Origin: Campylobacteraceae bacterium
GTDB lineage: Bacteria > Campylobacterota > Campylobacteria > Campylobacterales > Sulfurovaceae
Direction: 5' to 3'
DNA: 13,549 nucleotides
Assembly: GCA_027002665.1 (NCBI GenBank)
Contig: JALWZK010000245.1
Span: forward strand, 1-13,549
Made by a program: the position numbers and the translations under genes. Below the pieces are notes generated by a model. That model saw only the letters and a program-made list of their open reading frames with translations. It was not told the DNA's origin and did no database searches. Positions 1 to 8,020 of the stretch are shown here, piece after piece (positions within the stretch are counted from its first letter, which is position 1; each line of letters starts with the position of its first letter).

Positions 1-549
1 CTTATGAATATTGAGGATTTTCTAATCTCATACTGTAATAGACCGGATAGAGATAAATCTATCTTAGATGATGAGGTTTTAATCAATTTTGATACAATGC
101 CACCAATTAAACTATCTGAAGATGAAGCTGAGGCCTTAGCCCCATATCTATTTAATCTATCTGAAAAGATGATAGTTTCCCATTCGGTAAAGAGATATAA
201 CTATAGAGATGCTCTTAAAAAGGCAAAAAGGGAGAATAAGATAGTTATGATAGAGGGGTTTATTAGATACTGTAGAGGCTGTATAAAGATGGATAGAGAA
301 GTTTTCGTTGAAGATAGAGTAAAAGAGGCACTAAATAGAGATTTTGTTGTAGTTAAAAAGAATCTACAAACGGAGAAACTACCATTAGGATTGAAACCTA
401 TTGGAACTCCAGCTTTCTATTTTATAACGAATGACGGAAAAAAGGTTATAGATATAATACAGGGAACTGGAACGGTTGATGAGTTTCTAAATATATTAAA
501 TGAGATTAAAAGAAATTTGAAAGATGGAAAGTTTTTAAAAAGTAAATAA
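1..549 (+). CDS. Thioredoxin-fold protein with a C-terminal piece of a cytochrome c domain (5' end outside window)
   Basis: The reading frame is open through base 1 (CTT, Leu, precedes the ATG at 4), so the true start probably lies to the left. Residues below are counted from that ATG. Residues 31-49 (TMPPIKLSEDEAEALAPYL) look like the end of a class I cytochrome c: a Met-Pro-Pro heme-ligand loop and then the C-terminal helix. The CxxCH heme site would therefore be upstream of the window. Residues 63-175 form a thioredoxin-like domain of the Thioredoxin_7 type, with a CRGC redox motif at 90-93 and a cis-proline loop at 134-137 (GTPA). A periplasmic thiol-disulfide or heme-linked redox role is inferred, because such cytochrome domains are exported. 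The stop TAA shares its last base with the start of the downstream permease, so the two are probably cotranscribed. The redox partner and substrate are unknown. The thioredoxin fold is confident; the cytochrome part rests on a short motif. Confidence 0.72.
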   Translation, partial: LMNIEDFLISYCNRPDRDKSILDDEVLINFDTMPPIKLSEDEAEALAPYLFNLSEKMIVSHSVKRYNYRDALKKAKRENKIVMIEGFIRYCRGCIKMDREVFVEDRVKEALNRDFVVVKKNLQTEKLPLGLKPIGTPAFYFITNDGKKVIDIIQGTGTVDEFLNILNEIKRNLKDGKFLKSK

Positions 550-1847
550 TGTATATAACTCTACTATGGACAGATATAATGGTTTGGCTCCTATTATTTG
601 CTATACTCTTGTGGGGATATATAGTATCTCGCTCTGATAGAGTGAGAGAGCAGTGGAGAGCTATCTTTAAATCTCCAATTGCACTATCTTCCGCAATAGT
701 TCTTCTATTCTATCTCTCATTTGCTCTAATCGACTCTATCCATTTTAGAGTAGAGAAGGAACATAGAGTAGTCAGTCTATTGGATATTGTATTTGAACAT
801 AGAGTTAAAAATAGAGAGAGAACATACTCTGCACCATTTGCACTTAAAGAGTATGCAAAAGATATAGTTATTATCGACGGAGAGGTTAAACAGATATATA
901 GAGATTTAAAATATGTCCATAGTGGAAATATAGTCATAGGGACAATAAAAGCTATCTCTATTGGATTAACCATTAGTCTATTTTTAATATGGGGACATAT
1001 CCTCTATAGAGGAAAAAGCTATAGAGAGAGTAGTATTCCTTGGGTAACGGGGTATATTACTCTAACTATATTGATAGTTCTATTTAGTTGGCTATATATT
1101 ATGAGCTTTAACTATCATGTTTTGGGGACAGATAAAGTTGGAGGAGATGTCCTATATCAAACCTTAAAGAGTATTAGGACAGGTGTATTGATAGGAACTT
1201 TAACAACTCTAATTATGTTGCCAATCTCAATAGCCTTAGGTGTAAGTGCTGGATTTTTTAGGGGCTGGATTGATGATATAATCCAATATATCTACACTAC
1301 ACTTAACTCAATTCCAAGTGTGCTTCTAATTAGTGCTACTGTGCTTATTGTGCAACTCCTATTGGATAATCACCCCGATTGGTTTCAATCTGTATTGGAG
1401 AGGTCAGATTTACGACTTCTATTTCTGGTGGTCATCTTAGGAGTAACCTCATGGACAGGATTGTGTAGATTGCTGAGAGCAGAGACTCTAAAAATATCAC
1501 AGATAGATTTTGTAAAGGCATCGAAAGCCTTTGGGGTTAGTAATTTCAATATTATTAGAAGACATATTATCCCCAATCTTATGCACATTATTCTAATATC
1601 TGTAGTCTTAGATTTTAGTGGATTGGTTCTATCAGAGGCAGTCCTATCCTATATTGGAGTTGGAGTTGATCCAACCATGTATAGTTGGGGAAATATGATA
1701 AATCAGGCGAGATTGGAGATGGCAAGAGAACCAATGGTATGGTGGTCCCTATTCTCATCTTTTATATTTATGTCTATTCTGGTGCTATCTGCTAATCTCT
1801 TTTCAGATAGAATACAAGTAGTCTTAGACCCTAAGAATGAGGTTTAA
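549..1847 (+). CDS. DppC/YejE-like ABC transporter permease with enlarged N-terminus
   Basis: This is an inner-membrane permease subunit (BPD_transp_1 family) of a peptide/nickel-type ABC importer. The family signature GTDKVGGDVL lies at residues 193-202. The cytoplasmic EAA-type loop that contacts the ATPase is at about 319-343 (FVKASKAFGV, then a conserved HIIPN). The late motif IGVGVDPTMYSWGNMI is at 369-384. About five membrane segments follow residue 205, as expected. The N-terminus is unusual: four hydrophobic segments (about 12-26, 45-62, 129-152 and 164-186) and a roughly 65-residue hydrophilic, probably extracytoplasmic, stretch (about 65-128) precede the signature. The total of 432 residues is longer than a usual DppC of about 300. 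No binding protein, second permease or ATPase is visible here, so the substrate cannot be assigned. ATG 549 overlaps the previous stop; an in-frame ATG at 579 is a possible alternative start. The 3' end overlaps convergent murD by 17 bp. Confidence 0.85.
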   Translation: MYITLLWTDIMVWLLLFAILLWGYIVSRSDRVREQWRAIFKSPIALSSAIVLLFYLSFALIDSIHFRVEKEHRVVSLLDIVFEHRVKNRERTYSAPFALKEYAKDIVIIDGEVKQIYRDLKYVHSGNIVIGTIKAISIGLTISLFLIWGHILYRGKSYRESSIPWVTGYITLTILIVLFSWLYIMSFNYHVLGTDKVGGDVLYQTLKSIRTGVLIGTLTTLIMLPISIALGVSAGFFRGWIDDIIQYIYTTLNSIPSVLLISATVLIVQLLLDNHPDWFQSVLERSDLRLLFLVVILGVTSWTGLCRLLRAETLKISQIDFVKASKAFGVSNFNIIRRHIIPNLMHIILISVVLDFSGLVLSEAVLSYIGVGVDPTMYSWGNMINQARLEMAREPMVWWSLFSSFIFMSILVLSANLFSDRIQVVLDPKNEV

Positions 1848-3042
1848 TCTCTCTCACAAATTTAATGAACTCATCTCCCCTATGTTTATATGATTTAAAT
1901 TGGTCATAACTTGCACTGGCAGGGGATAGGAGTGCCACATCAGCTTGACTCATCTCTTGAGAGATAATCTTAACCGCATTATCTAAGGTGTTACATGGAG
2001 TATAGTCTATACCATATCTATCTGATAAATCTGCCAACCTTTGACTATTAGAGCCTATTGTGTAGAGTTTAATATCTCTATCCGATAGAAGTTCAAATAG
2101 AGGTGTTAAATCTGCCCCTTTATCATCTCCACCAATAATCAATCTGATAAATCTATCACTATAACCTTTGACCGCCTGTATGGTTGCATCTAAGTTGGTA
2201 GCCTTAGAGTCATTTACCCATAATCTATTTTTACTATCTTTTATCTCCTCTTGTCTATGGTTATCTAACTGAAAGGAGTTAATGGTATCGTAATCAACCT
2301 CATCAAATAGAACCCTTGTAATGGCAAGTGCCAATATGGCATCTTGTAAAAATGCCGATTTAAATCTTATTTTAGAGCTATCTATATCAAAATAGCTCTC
2401 CAAAAACTCTATGGAGTCATACTCAACTATATAGGCATCACTCTTTGGCAGATTTAACCCCTTTGGGATAAGTGCCAACTCCCCCTCTCTCATTCTAAGT
2501 AGTGGTTTCAGTTTTGCCTTTTCATACTCTGCACTACTTCCATGCCAATCTATGTGGTCCGGAGTAATTGGAAGTAGAAGATATATATTGGGAGATGCTA
2601 TATTTGTATGGTAGAGTGTAAAGGAGCTACTCTCCAATATCCAAATGGGTGCATTGGTATCAAGATTTGCCAGAGGTGTGCCAATATTCCCACCTGTTAC
2701 CCCACCTCGCTTCTCTAAGAGTTTGCCTAACATCTGTGTCGTTGTGGTCTTTCCATTTGTTCCACTAATCCATATTGAAAAGGGCATCTCCTCTGCAAAA
2801 AAGTCATACTCGCTCATTAGATTGGAGGCTTTTTGAATAAGTGGGTGTGTAGGTTTAAAGCTTGGAGTTGTCACCTCTATCTTACTCTTAGTAGGCTCAA
2901 ACTGCTCTGATGGATAGATTCTATTACTCTCTTCATCTATAAATGGCTCTCTGGTCTTATCATCAAAAAAGATACACCCACCACCCAATCTCTTCGCTAT
3001 AGCCTTAGTTGTAACTCCATATCCAAATAGTGTAGGTTTCAT
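1831..3042 (-). CDS. murD: UDP-N-acetylmuramoyl-L-alanine--D-glutamate ligase
   Basis: A cytoplasmic Mur ligase that adds D-glutamate to UDP-MurNAc-L-alanine using ATP, the second amino-acid addition in peptidoglycan synthesis. The ATP-binding P-loop GTNGKTT is at residues 94-100. Substrate and metal motifs follow: LESSSFTL (137-144), DHIDWHG (162-168), DNHRQE (260-265), the MurD-diagnostic DSKATN (278-283), GGDDKGAD (304-311) and LLSPASASYDQF (371-382). At 403 residues it is somewhat shorter than the E. coli enzyme, mainly because the N-terminal UDP-binding domain is compact. I chose ATG 3042 because the protein then begins with the expected MKPTLFGYG nucleotide-binding strand, and an AGGA box sits six bases upstream. 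The frame opens further to 3108, but that would overlap mraY by 58 bp and add an unrelated tail. It follows mraY by 8 bp and is probably translationally coupled to it. Confidence 0.96.
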   Translation of the reverse strand: MKPTLFGYGVTTKAIAKRLGGGCIFFDDKTREPFIDEESNRIYPSEQFEPTKSKIEVTTPSFKPTHPLIQKASNLMSEYDFFAEEMPFSIWISGTNGKTTTTQMLGKLLEKRGGVTGGNIGTPLANLDTNAPIWILESSSFTLYHTNIASPNIYLLLPITPDHIDWHGSSAEYEKAKLKPLLRMREGELALIPKGLNLPKSDAYIVEYDSIEFLESYFDIDSSKIRFKSAFLQDAILALAITRVLFDEVDYDTINSFQLDNHRQEEIKDSKNRLWVNDSKATNLDATIQAVKGYSDRFIRLIIGGDDKGADLTPLFELLSDRDIKLYTIGSNSQRLADLSDRYGIDYTPCNTLDNAVKIISQEMSQADVALLSPASASYDQFKSYKHRGDEFIKFVREIKPHS

Positions 3043-3048
3043 ATTTTT

Positions 3049-3052
3049 TCCT
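3049..3052 (-). promoter_or_regulatory. Ribosome binding site of murD, overlapping the mraY stop
   Basis: On the minus strand AGGA lies six bases before ATG 3042 and shares two bases with the mraY stop codon TAG (3053-3051). This fixes the murD start and suggests that ribosomes finishing mraY reinitiate on murD. Confidence 0.7.
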
Positions 3053-4112
3053 ATCTTATCTTTAGAGTAATGAGTGCCAATATATTTGATATAAATGCAA
3101 TCATCCAAAATCGAACAATAATCTTATTTTCAGCCCACTTCTTCATCTCAAAATGGTGATGTATGGGTGCCATTAGAAATACTCTCTTCTGTCTCACCTT
3201 ATAACTACCAACTTGTAGAATAACAGATAGTGTCTCTAATACAAATATTAATCCGATTAAGATAAGTAGAGCTTCACTCTTTCCAATAATCGCCATATAT
3301 GCTAAGACTCCTCCGATAGATAGAGAGCCGGTATCTCCCATAAAAATTTCAGCAGGATAGCAGTTATACCATAGAAATCCAAGTAGAGCTCCAGAGAGAG
3401 ATGATGCCAATATTGCAACCTCTCCAACCCCATCTATGTTTGGTAGGAGAAGATATTTTGAGAAAATTGCATGACCTGTTAAATATACAATAATTCCAAG
3501 TGTAGCCAGACTAAATATAGATGGAACAGTAGCGAGTCCATCTAATCCATCTGTAATATTTACTGCATTTGTAGTAGAAAGAAATATTAGTATCCAAAAG
3601 GGGATAGCAAATATTCCAATATCTATAATTGGCTCTTTTATAAATGGAAGATATATAGTTGTAGGAAACTTAGCTATATATATTAAAAATATGGTTACAA
3701 CTGCACCCACAACAGCTTGTAGAATTAATTTGCCTCTACTTGTAAGCCCTTGAAGATTATCCCCTGTTAAAATTTTCCCTAAGTCATCTTTAAATCCAAC
3801 AAGTGCAAAACCTACAAGAGTTATAATACCTGCAATTAGGTATAGATTGCTCATATCTCCTGTCAATATCAAAGCAATTAGAGTTGTAGATACAAAAACT
3901 GCTCCTCCCATAGTGGGAGTATTCTGTTTATTGGCATGGTTGGGAACATACTTATTTATAGGTTGCTCCGCCTTTCTCGATATTGCCCATGCCATAAATT
4001 TTGGCAAGAGAAATATAGTCAATACGAAAGCTATAAAAAAGCCCAGACCTGCACGAACAGAGATATATTGTAGAATATTGATGTGAAATAGTTTGTAAAA
4101 AGCGTATAACAT
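3051..4112 (-). CDS. mraY: Phospho-N-acetylmuramoyl-pentapeptide transferase
   Basis: A polytopic inner-membrane enzyme that transfers phospho-MurNAc-pentapeptide from UDP to undecaprenyl phosphate, giving lipid I. Family motifs appear in order: [24 protein letters not shown] region (about 48-70) with the usual [14 protein letters not shown] (about 106-113) with the Asp-Asp pair of the catalytic centre, [13 protein letters not shown] (about 182-194), the [18 protein letters not shown] region (about 250-267) and the cytoplasmic PIHHHFE histidine loop (about 316-322). About ten hydrophobic segments separate these. The length of 353 residues is typical. The ATG at 4112 is preceded by AGGA at 4125-4122, eight bases away. 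mraY and murD form a minus-strand pair divergent from gpmI, the arrangement I recall in Campylobacter jejuni, rather than sitting in a large dcw cluster. Confidence 0.96.
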   Translation of the reverse strand: MLYAFYKLFHINILQYISVRAGLGFFIAFVLTIFLLPKFMAWAISRKAEQPINKYVPNHANKQNTPTMGGAVFVSTTLIALILTGDMSNLYLIAGIITLVGFALVGFKDDLGKILTGDNLQGLTSRGKLILQAVVGAVVTIFLIYIAKFPTTIYLPFIKEPIIDIGIFAIPFWILIFLSTTNAVNITDGLDGLATVPSIFSLATLGIIVYLTGHAIFSKYLLLPNIDGVGEVAILASSLSGALLGFLWYNCYPAEIFMGDTGSLSIGGVLAYMAIIGKSEALLILIGLIFVLETLSVILQVGSYKVRQKRVFLMAPIHHHFEMKKWAENKIIVRFWMIAFISNILALITLKIR

Positions 4113-4127
4113 ATAGAAAAATCCTGA

Positions 4128-4157
4128 TTTAAGTAAATAATTGTTATTTTACTTAAA
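4128..4157. repeat. Perfect 10-bp inverted repeat in the mraY/gpmI divergent region
   Basis: Left arm TTTAAGTAAA (4128-4137) and right arm TTTACTTAAA (4148-4157) are exact reverse complements, separated by a 10-base spacer. The arm centres are 20 bp apart, about two helical turns, which suits a dimeric DNA-binding protein reading one face. In mraY RNA it could also fold as a weak AT-rich hairpin. The pairing is seen directly; an operator role is inference, and AT-rich intergenic DNA produces some palindromes by chance. Confidence 0.5.
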
Positions 4158-4159
4158 AA

Positions 4160-4165
4160 ATTATA
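4160..4165 (-). promoter_or_regulatory. Candidate -10 box for mraY-murD
   Basis: A consensus TATAAT lies on the minus strand, 48 bp before the mraY ATG. Transcription would start near 4153 and run through the inverted repeat. No clear -35 is visible, which is normal for epsilonproteobacterial sigma-70 promoters. AT-richness lowers the weight of the match. The same AT box reads TATAAA on the plus strand (4162-4167), so I cannot separate it from a gpmI signal. Confidence 0.45.
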
Positions 4166-4184
4166 AAAGATAGGATTAAAATCT

Positions 4185-5672
4185 ATGAAGTTACAAAAAA
4201 CTATTCTAATTATCACTGATGGCATAGGATATAAACCAAATAGTATCTATAATGCCTTTAGAGATACAACTAAGCCGACCTTCGATAGACTTTTAAAAGA
4301 AGCTCCAAAGGCTCTTATCTCAACTCACGGTTTAAGTGTAGGTCTGCCAGAGGGGCAGATGGGCAATTCAGAGGTGGGACACATGACAATAGGTGCCGGT
4401 AGGGTCCTATATCAAGATTTAGTAAAAATCTCACTCTCTCTAAAAGATGGCTCACTTAAATTGAATAGAGAGTTAAATGATATGTTTCAGAAGAGTGATA
4501 GAGTTCATATTATTGGACTACTGAGTGATGGAGGAGTCCACTCCCACATAGAGCATATTATAGGTCTATCTAAGATAGCTGAAGATAGAGGCAAAAGGGT
4601 CTTTTTACATCTTATAACAGATGGTAGAGATGTCTCTCCCACATCTGCTAAGGGGTTTGTAAAACAGATTAAAAATATTTGCAATGAAAATATCTCTATT
4701 GCCTCTATCGGTGGAAGATTTTACACTATGGATAGGGATAATAGATGGGATAGAGTTAAAAAGGGATACGATGCAATAGTAAAGGCTACCCCTATAACCC
4801 TATTGGATATAGAGGAGTATATTGATAACTCATATAAGAGAGAGATTTATGATGAGTTTATAGAGCCTACTGCACTAAATGGATATGGTGGTATGAGAGA
4901 GAATGATGGAGTTATTATGGCAAATTTTCGCTCCGATAGAGTTAGAGAGATTACCACTGCATTGGGAGATAGAGAGTTTAATAGATTTGAAAGAGACTAT
5001 ATTCCTCTAAATATTGTCACTATGACTCAATATGATGCCTCATTTCCATACCCTGTCCTATTTAAAAAAGAGATACCCCAAAATACACTCGCAGAGGTTA
5101 TAAGTAGAGCAGGACTTACCCAATTACATACAGCAGAGACGGAGAAGTATGCACATGTTACATTCTTTTTCAATGGGGGAGTAGAAGAGCCTATGATAGG
5201 AGAGAGTAGAGTTCTAATTCCAAGCCCTAAGGTAAAAACCTATAATTTAAAACCGGAGATGTCAGCCCCAGAGGTTGGAGAGGCTGTTAGAGTTGGAATT
5301 GATGAGGGTTATGATTTTATTGTGGTGAATTTTGCAAATGGGGATATGGTTGGACATACCGGAGACTATGAGGCTTCTAAGAGGGCGGTAACTGCTGTTG
5401 ATAGAGAGATAGGCAAGATACTACATAAGGCAAAAGAGCATAACTACTCTGTGGTAATAACTTCAGACCATGGAAATTGTGAAGAGATGAGAGATGAACA
5501 TGGAAATATCTTGACAAACCATACGGTTGGAGATGTTTGGTGTTATATTATAGATAGTCGAGTAGATGAGGTAAGAGATGGAGGAGGCTTAAATAATATT
5601 GCTCCAACCATTTTAAAGATAATGGGGTTGGATATTCCAAAGGAGATGGATAGACCCTTAGTGGAGATATAG
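4185..5672 (+). CDS. gpmI: 2,3-bisphosphoglycerate-independent phosphoglycerate mutase
   Basis: A cytoplasmic Mn-dependent enzyme that interconverts 3- and 2-phosphoglycerate in glycolysis and gluconeogenesis. The phosphatase half carries all expected metal ligands: Asp12 (TDGIG), the catalytic Ser62 in MGNSEVGHMTIGAGR, Asp387 and His391 (NGDMVGHTGD), Asp428 and His429 (TSDHGN), and His446 (NHT). The transferase half carries HSHIEHI (119-125), DGRDVSP (146-152), GRFYTMDRDNRWDR (177-190), NFRSDR (247-252) and Lys321 in TEKYAHVTFFFNGG. The length of 495 residues is normal. ATG 4185 is preceded by AGGA at 4172-4175, nine bases away. It diverges from mraY and ends exactly where the convergent TolC-like gene ends. 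Confidence 0.97.
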   Translation: MKLQKTILIITDGIGYKPNSIYNAFRDTTKPTFDRLLKEAPKALISTHGLSVGLPEGQMGNSEVGHMTIGAGRVLYQDLVKISLSLKDGSLKLNRELNDMFQKSDRVHIIGLLSDGGVHSHIEHIIGLSKIAEDRGKRVFLHLITDGRDVSPTSAKGFVKQIKNICNENISIASIGGRFYTMDRDNRWDRVKKGYDAIVKATPITLLDIEEYIDNSYKREIYDEFIEPTALNGYGGMRENDGVIMANFRSDRVREITTALGDREFNRFERDYIPLNIVTMTQYDASFPYPVLFKKEIPQNTLAEVISRAGLTQLHTAETEKYAHVTFFFNGGVEEPMIGESRVLIPSPKVKTYNLKPEMSAPEVGEAVRVGIDEGYDFIVVNFANGDMVGHTGDYEASKRAVTAVDREIGKILHKAKEHNYSVVITSDHGNCEEMRDEHGNILTNHTVGDVWCYIIDSRVDEVRDGGGLNNIAPTILKIMGLDIPKEMDRPLVEI

Positions 5673-5687
5673 CTATAAGCTCTCCAC
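5661..5687. terminator. Hairpin spanning the convergent gpmI and TolC-like stop codons
   Basis: GTGGAGA (5661-5667) is the exact reverse complement of TCTCCAC (5681-5687). An internal AGCT pair (5671-5674 with 5678-5681) could lengthen the stem around an ATA loop with a bulge. The hairpin contains both stop codons (TAG and CTA abutting as TAGCTA). Its position between convergent genes suggests a two-way transcription end, but there is no T-run on either side, so it does not meet the usual intrinsic-terminator rule. Confidence 0.35.
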
Positions 5688-6869
5688 CTTCTGATAGAGC
5701 TTTAAAAGCTCTAACTGTGCATCATATTTATATATCTTTTGGTCTAACTCCCTAATTTGTAGATTGTTTGCTACTATTTGAGTATCATAGTTGGTGCTAT
5801 CCCCCGCCTCCTCTAAGTGTTGAGCAGTTAAAAGCATATCGGAGTAGTTTGAGGCATCTTCAATAGATAGTGCAATTTTTTTATCTATAATATCCAATCT
5901 CTTTTTAATCAATATATATTCATTTATTACTCTCTTCCTATCTTCATCTAAGGAGATTTGAGCATTTATATAATCTAACTTTGATTTCTCTATATCTCTA
6001 TCTGCATTTATACTAATTGGAATAGATACTCGAAATCCATAGTTATAATACTCTCTTTTCATCGGAGAGTTCTTAAATAGTGGATTTTTATCCTCATTTA
6101 CATATTGTGTTGAGATAGATAGCTCAGGTAGATATTTTGCCCATGTCATATATTTATAGTGTCTCTTCTCTTCTACTCTAAATCTATCCCGCTTTAACTC
6201 TAAGTTTGAGTTAGTATAGGTATCTCTATCTATTAGAGTAAAATATGGGAGAGTTATATCTTGAGGGTTTTTATCACTCAAGAGAGAGAACTCATTTTTC
6301 AATTTAACTATCTGCATCTCCAACTCCAATTTGGAGGTTATATCTCGGTTTCTCTTAAGTAAAGCTCTATCGAGAAGGGTTCTATTTGTAACTCCTGCAC
6401 TATAACTCTCCTTCTGAATTAAAATATCTAATTCATCATTTTTAATAAGTAGATTAAATTTTTCTAACTTTAAATTTAACTTTTTTAGATTAAAAAGAAT
6501 AGTTATAGCTTTATAGATTAACTCTCTTCGCTTTAACTCTACATCTATACTATTGGCTCTCCCAAGTGCCTTAGCATACTTAACAGCCTCCCATATTCCA
6601 CCCATTTTAAAGATTGGTTGATTTATAGATATAATAAAGTGTCCTGTGCTACTGGTCTTATCAAATTGGGTAGAGTAGTTTTTAGAATACTCCACTCTAA
6701 TAGGGTTTATCCATGACTTTTCAAGCTTAGAGGCCTCTACCTTCACCTGTGCTTTTTTTGTATCTATTAAACTATTCTGGTTGGAAGATAAAATATCTGC
6801 CAACTCATCGGAAGCAAATAGCAGATTAGATAGTAATAATAGCTTTTTCAAACCTTTTAAATCCCTCAT
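5673..6869 (-). CDS. TolC-like outer-membrane efflux protein
   Basis: An outer-membrane channel of the OEP/TolC family, which normally docks to an inner-membrane transporter and adaptor for drug or protein export. The N-terminus has a signal peptide: basic start, hydrophobic LLLLSNLLFA, likely cleavage before SDELAD at about residue 20. The two-fold OEP pattern is visible. The first half has a strand region ending in INQPIFKMGG (82-91) and then long helices (about 95-200). The second half has strands at 247-290 (YLPELSIST, then YGFRVSIPISI) and helices to the C-terminus. At 398 residues it is short for the family (usually 420-490). The start is uncertain: ATG 6869 has only a weak GAG upstream, and an in-frame TTG at 6851 also gives a good signal peptide. 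Either way it overlaps the argD end (44 or 26 bp). No RND, MFS or adaptor gene is adjacent, so the partner must be encoded elsewhere. Confidence 0.85.
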   Translation of the reverse strand: MRDLKGLKKLLLLSNLLFASDELADILSSNQNSLIDTKKAQVKVEASKLEKSWINPIRVEYSKNYSTQFDKTSSTGHFIISINQPIFKMGGIWEAVKYAKALGRANSIDVELKRRELIYKAITILFNLKKLNLKLEKFNLLIKNDELDILIQKESYSAGVTNRTLLDRALLKRNRDITSKLELEMQIVKLKNEFSLLSDKNPQDITLPYFTLIDRDTYTNSNLELKRDRFRVEEKRHYKYMTWAKYLPELSISTQYVNEDKNPLFKNSPMKREYYNYGFRVSIPISINADRDIEKSKLDYINAQISLDEDRKRVINEYILIKKRLDIIDKKIALSIEDASNYSDMLLTAQHLEEAGDSTNYDTQIVANNLQIRELDQKIYKYDAQLELLKLYQKVESL

Positions 6870-8010
6870 CTATCTCATTTCTGGTAATGGTTAATGATGG
6901 TAAAAATCTTACAGTATTTCTCCCCGCTTTTAGGACAATTAGTCTCTGTCTCATAGAGTTTCTCATAACCTGTGCTACTATATCTCCACTCTTTGCTCTG
7001 AGCCCTCTCATAAGTCCTAATCCCACCTCTTTATCAAATAGATTACTATATCTGCTTGCTATATCTTTAAGTCTCTCTTCAAAATATATAAATGTCTCAT
7101 GAAGTTGTCCATTATCATATAGCTCACTTAAAATATCTAAAACAGCAAGTCCAGCCGTTGTGCTTAGATAGTTCCCTCCAAATGTGCTTCCATGCTCACC
7201 TGCTGATAGAATCGTCTTATGCTTAGTCATAACAGCACCAATTGGGACACCACCACCCAAACCCTTTGCCATAGTTATAATATCCGGCTCTATACCGTAT
7301 AGATTACTTGCCAACATCTCACCCGTTCTATATACGCCTGTTTGCACCTCATCGACTATCAATAATATACTATTTTTTCTTAAAAATAGTGCTAACTCTT
7401 GAATTTTATCTCTATTAAAGGGTTGAACTCCTCCCTCACCCTGCACAAGCTCTAATAGAACAGCCACTGTCTCATCATCGATACTATTATAAATATCATC
7501 AATATCTTTGACATAGGAGAATCCTGCCGGATATGGGGAGAAGTTTGGAGAGTGAAAACTCTCCTGTCCCGTAGCCTTTACAGTTGTGATTGTTCTCCCA
7601 TGAAATGAGTGTTCTAAGGTAATCACCTTATATCTCTTCTTTTTAAATTGGGTCTCTCCATATTTTCTCGCTATCTTAATTGCTCCCTCATTAGCTTCAG
7701 CTCCAGAGTTTGCAAAGAAAACTGCTCCATTGTAGTTACTAAGTTCACAAATTCTCTTAGCCAACTTTACCTGTGGCTCTATAACTTGCAGGTTAGATAT
7801 ATGTATAATCTTCTGTGCCTGTTGGCATATCGCATTTACCAATTTTGGATTATTGTGTCCTACGCTATTTACTGCAATCCCTGAAGCAAAATCTATATAG
7901 TCCAACCCTCTATCATCAAATAGAGTTGAACCCTCTCCCCTCACAAAGTTTGTATAATCCTTTGAGTATGTTGGAAGTATAAACCTCTTATCCAATCTCT
8001 CTAAATTCAT
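6826..8010 (-). CDS. argD: Acetylornithine aminotransferase (class III, PLP-dependent)
   Basis: Makes N-acetylornithine from N-acetylglutamate semialdehyde in arginine synthesis; family members often also act on succinyl-diaminopimelate for lysine. Class III aminotransferase motifs are present: FANSGAEANEGAIKIARKY (99-117), SFHGRT (135-140), ELVQGEGGV (187-195), LLIVDEVQTGVYRTG (216-230) with the cofactor Asp, the Schiff-base Lys249 in MAKGLGGGVPIGA, and GSTFGGNYLS (about 275-284). The length of 394 residues is typical. I chose ATG 8010 because it is preceded by AAGGGG at four bases and yields MNLERLDKRFILPTY, a normal ArgD start. The frame extends to 8046, but that start would overlap the HIT gene. 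It begins 10 bp after the HIT gene and overlaps the TolC-like gene at its 3' end, which points to one transcription unit. Confidence 0.94.
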   Translation of the reverse strand: MNLERLDKRFILPTYSKDYTNFVRGEGSTLFDDRGLDYIDFASGIAVNSVGHNNPKLVNAICQQAQKIIHISNLQVIEPQVKLAKRICELSNYNGAVFFANSGAEANEGAIKIARKYGETQFKKKRYKVITLEHSFHGRTITTVKATGQESFHSPNFSPYPAGFSYVKDIDDIYNSIDDETVAVLLELVQGEGGVQPFNRDKIQELALFLRKNSILLIVDEVQTGVYRTGEMLASNLYGIEPDIITMAKGLGGGVPIGAVMTKHKTILSAGEHGSTFGGNYLSTTAGLAVLDILSELYDNGQLHETFIYFEERLKDIASRYSNLFDKEVGLGLMRGLRAKSGDIVAQVMRNSMRQRLIVLKAGRNTVRFLPSLTITRNEIDEGFKRFEKAIITI

Positions 8011-8014
8011 ATAA

Positions 8015-8020
8015 CCCCTT
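8015..8020 (-). promoter_or_regulatory. Ribosome binding site deciding the argD start
   Basis: AAGGGG on the minus strand stands four bases before ATG 8010. It supports this start over the upstream ATGs at 8046/8043, which lie inside the HIT gene. Confidence 0.65.

Noticed and set aside
3043..3108. Upstream extension of murD to an ATG at 3108
   Set aside because: It lies inside mraY, adds 22 residues not expected before the MurD nucleotide-binding strand, and ATG 3042 has a well placed AGGA.
4031..4225. Minus-strand open frame spanning the mraY/gpmI intergenic region
   Set aside because: It overlaps the starts of two certain genes, has no recognisable domain, and its composition follows the AT-rich intergenic DNA.
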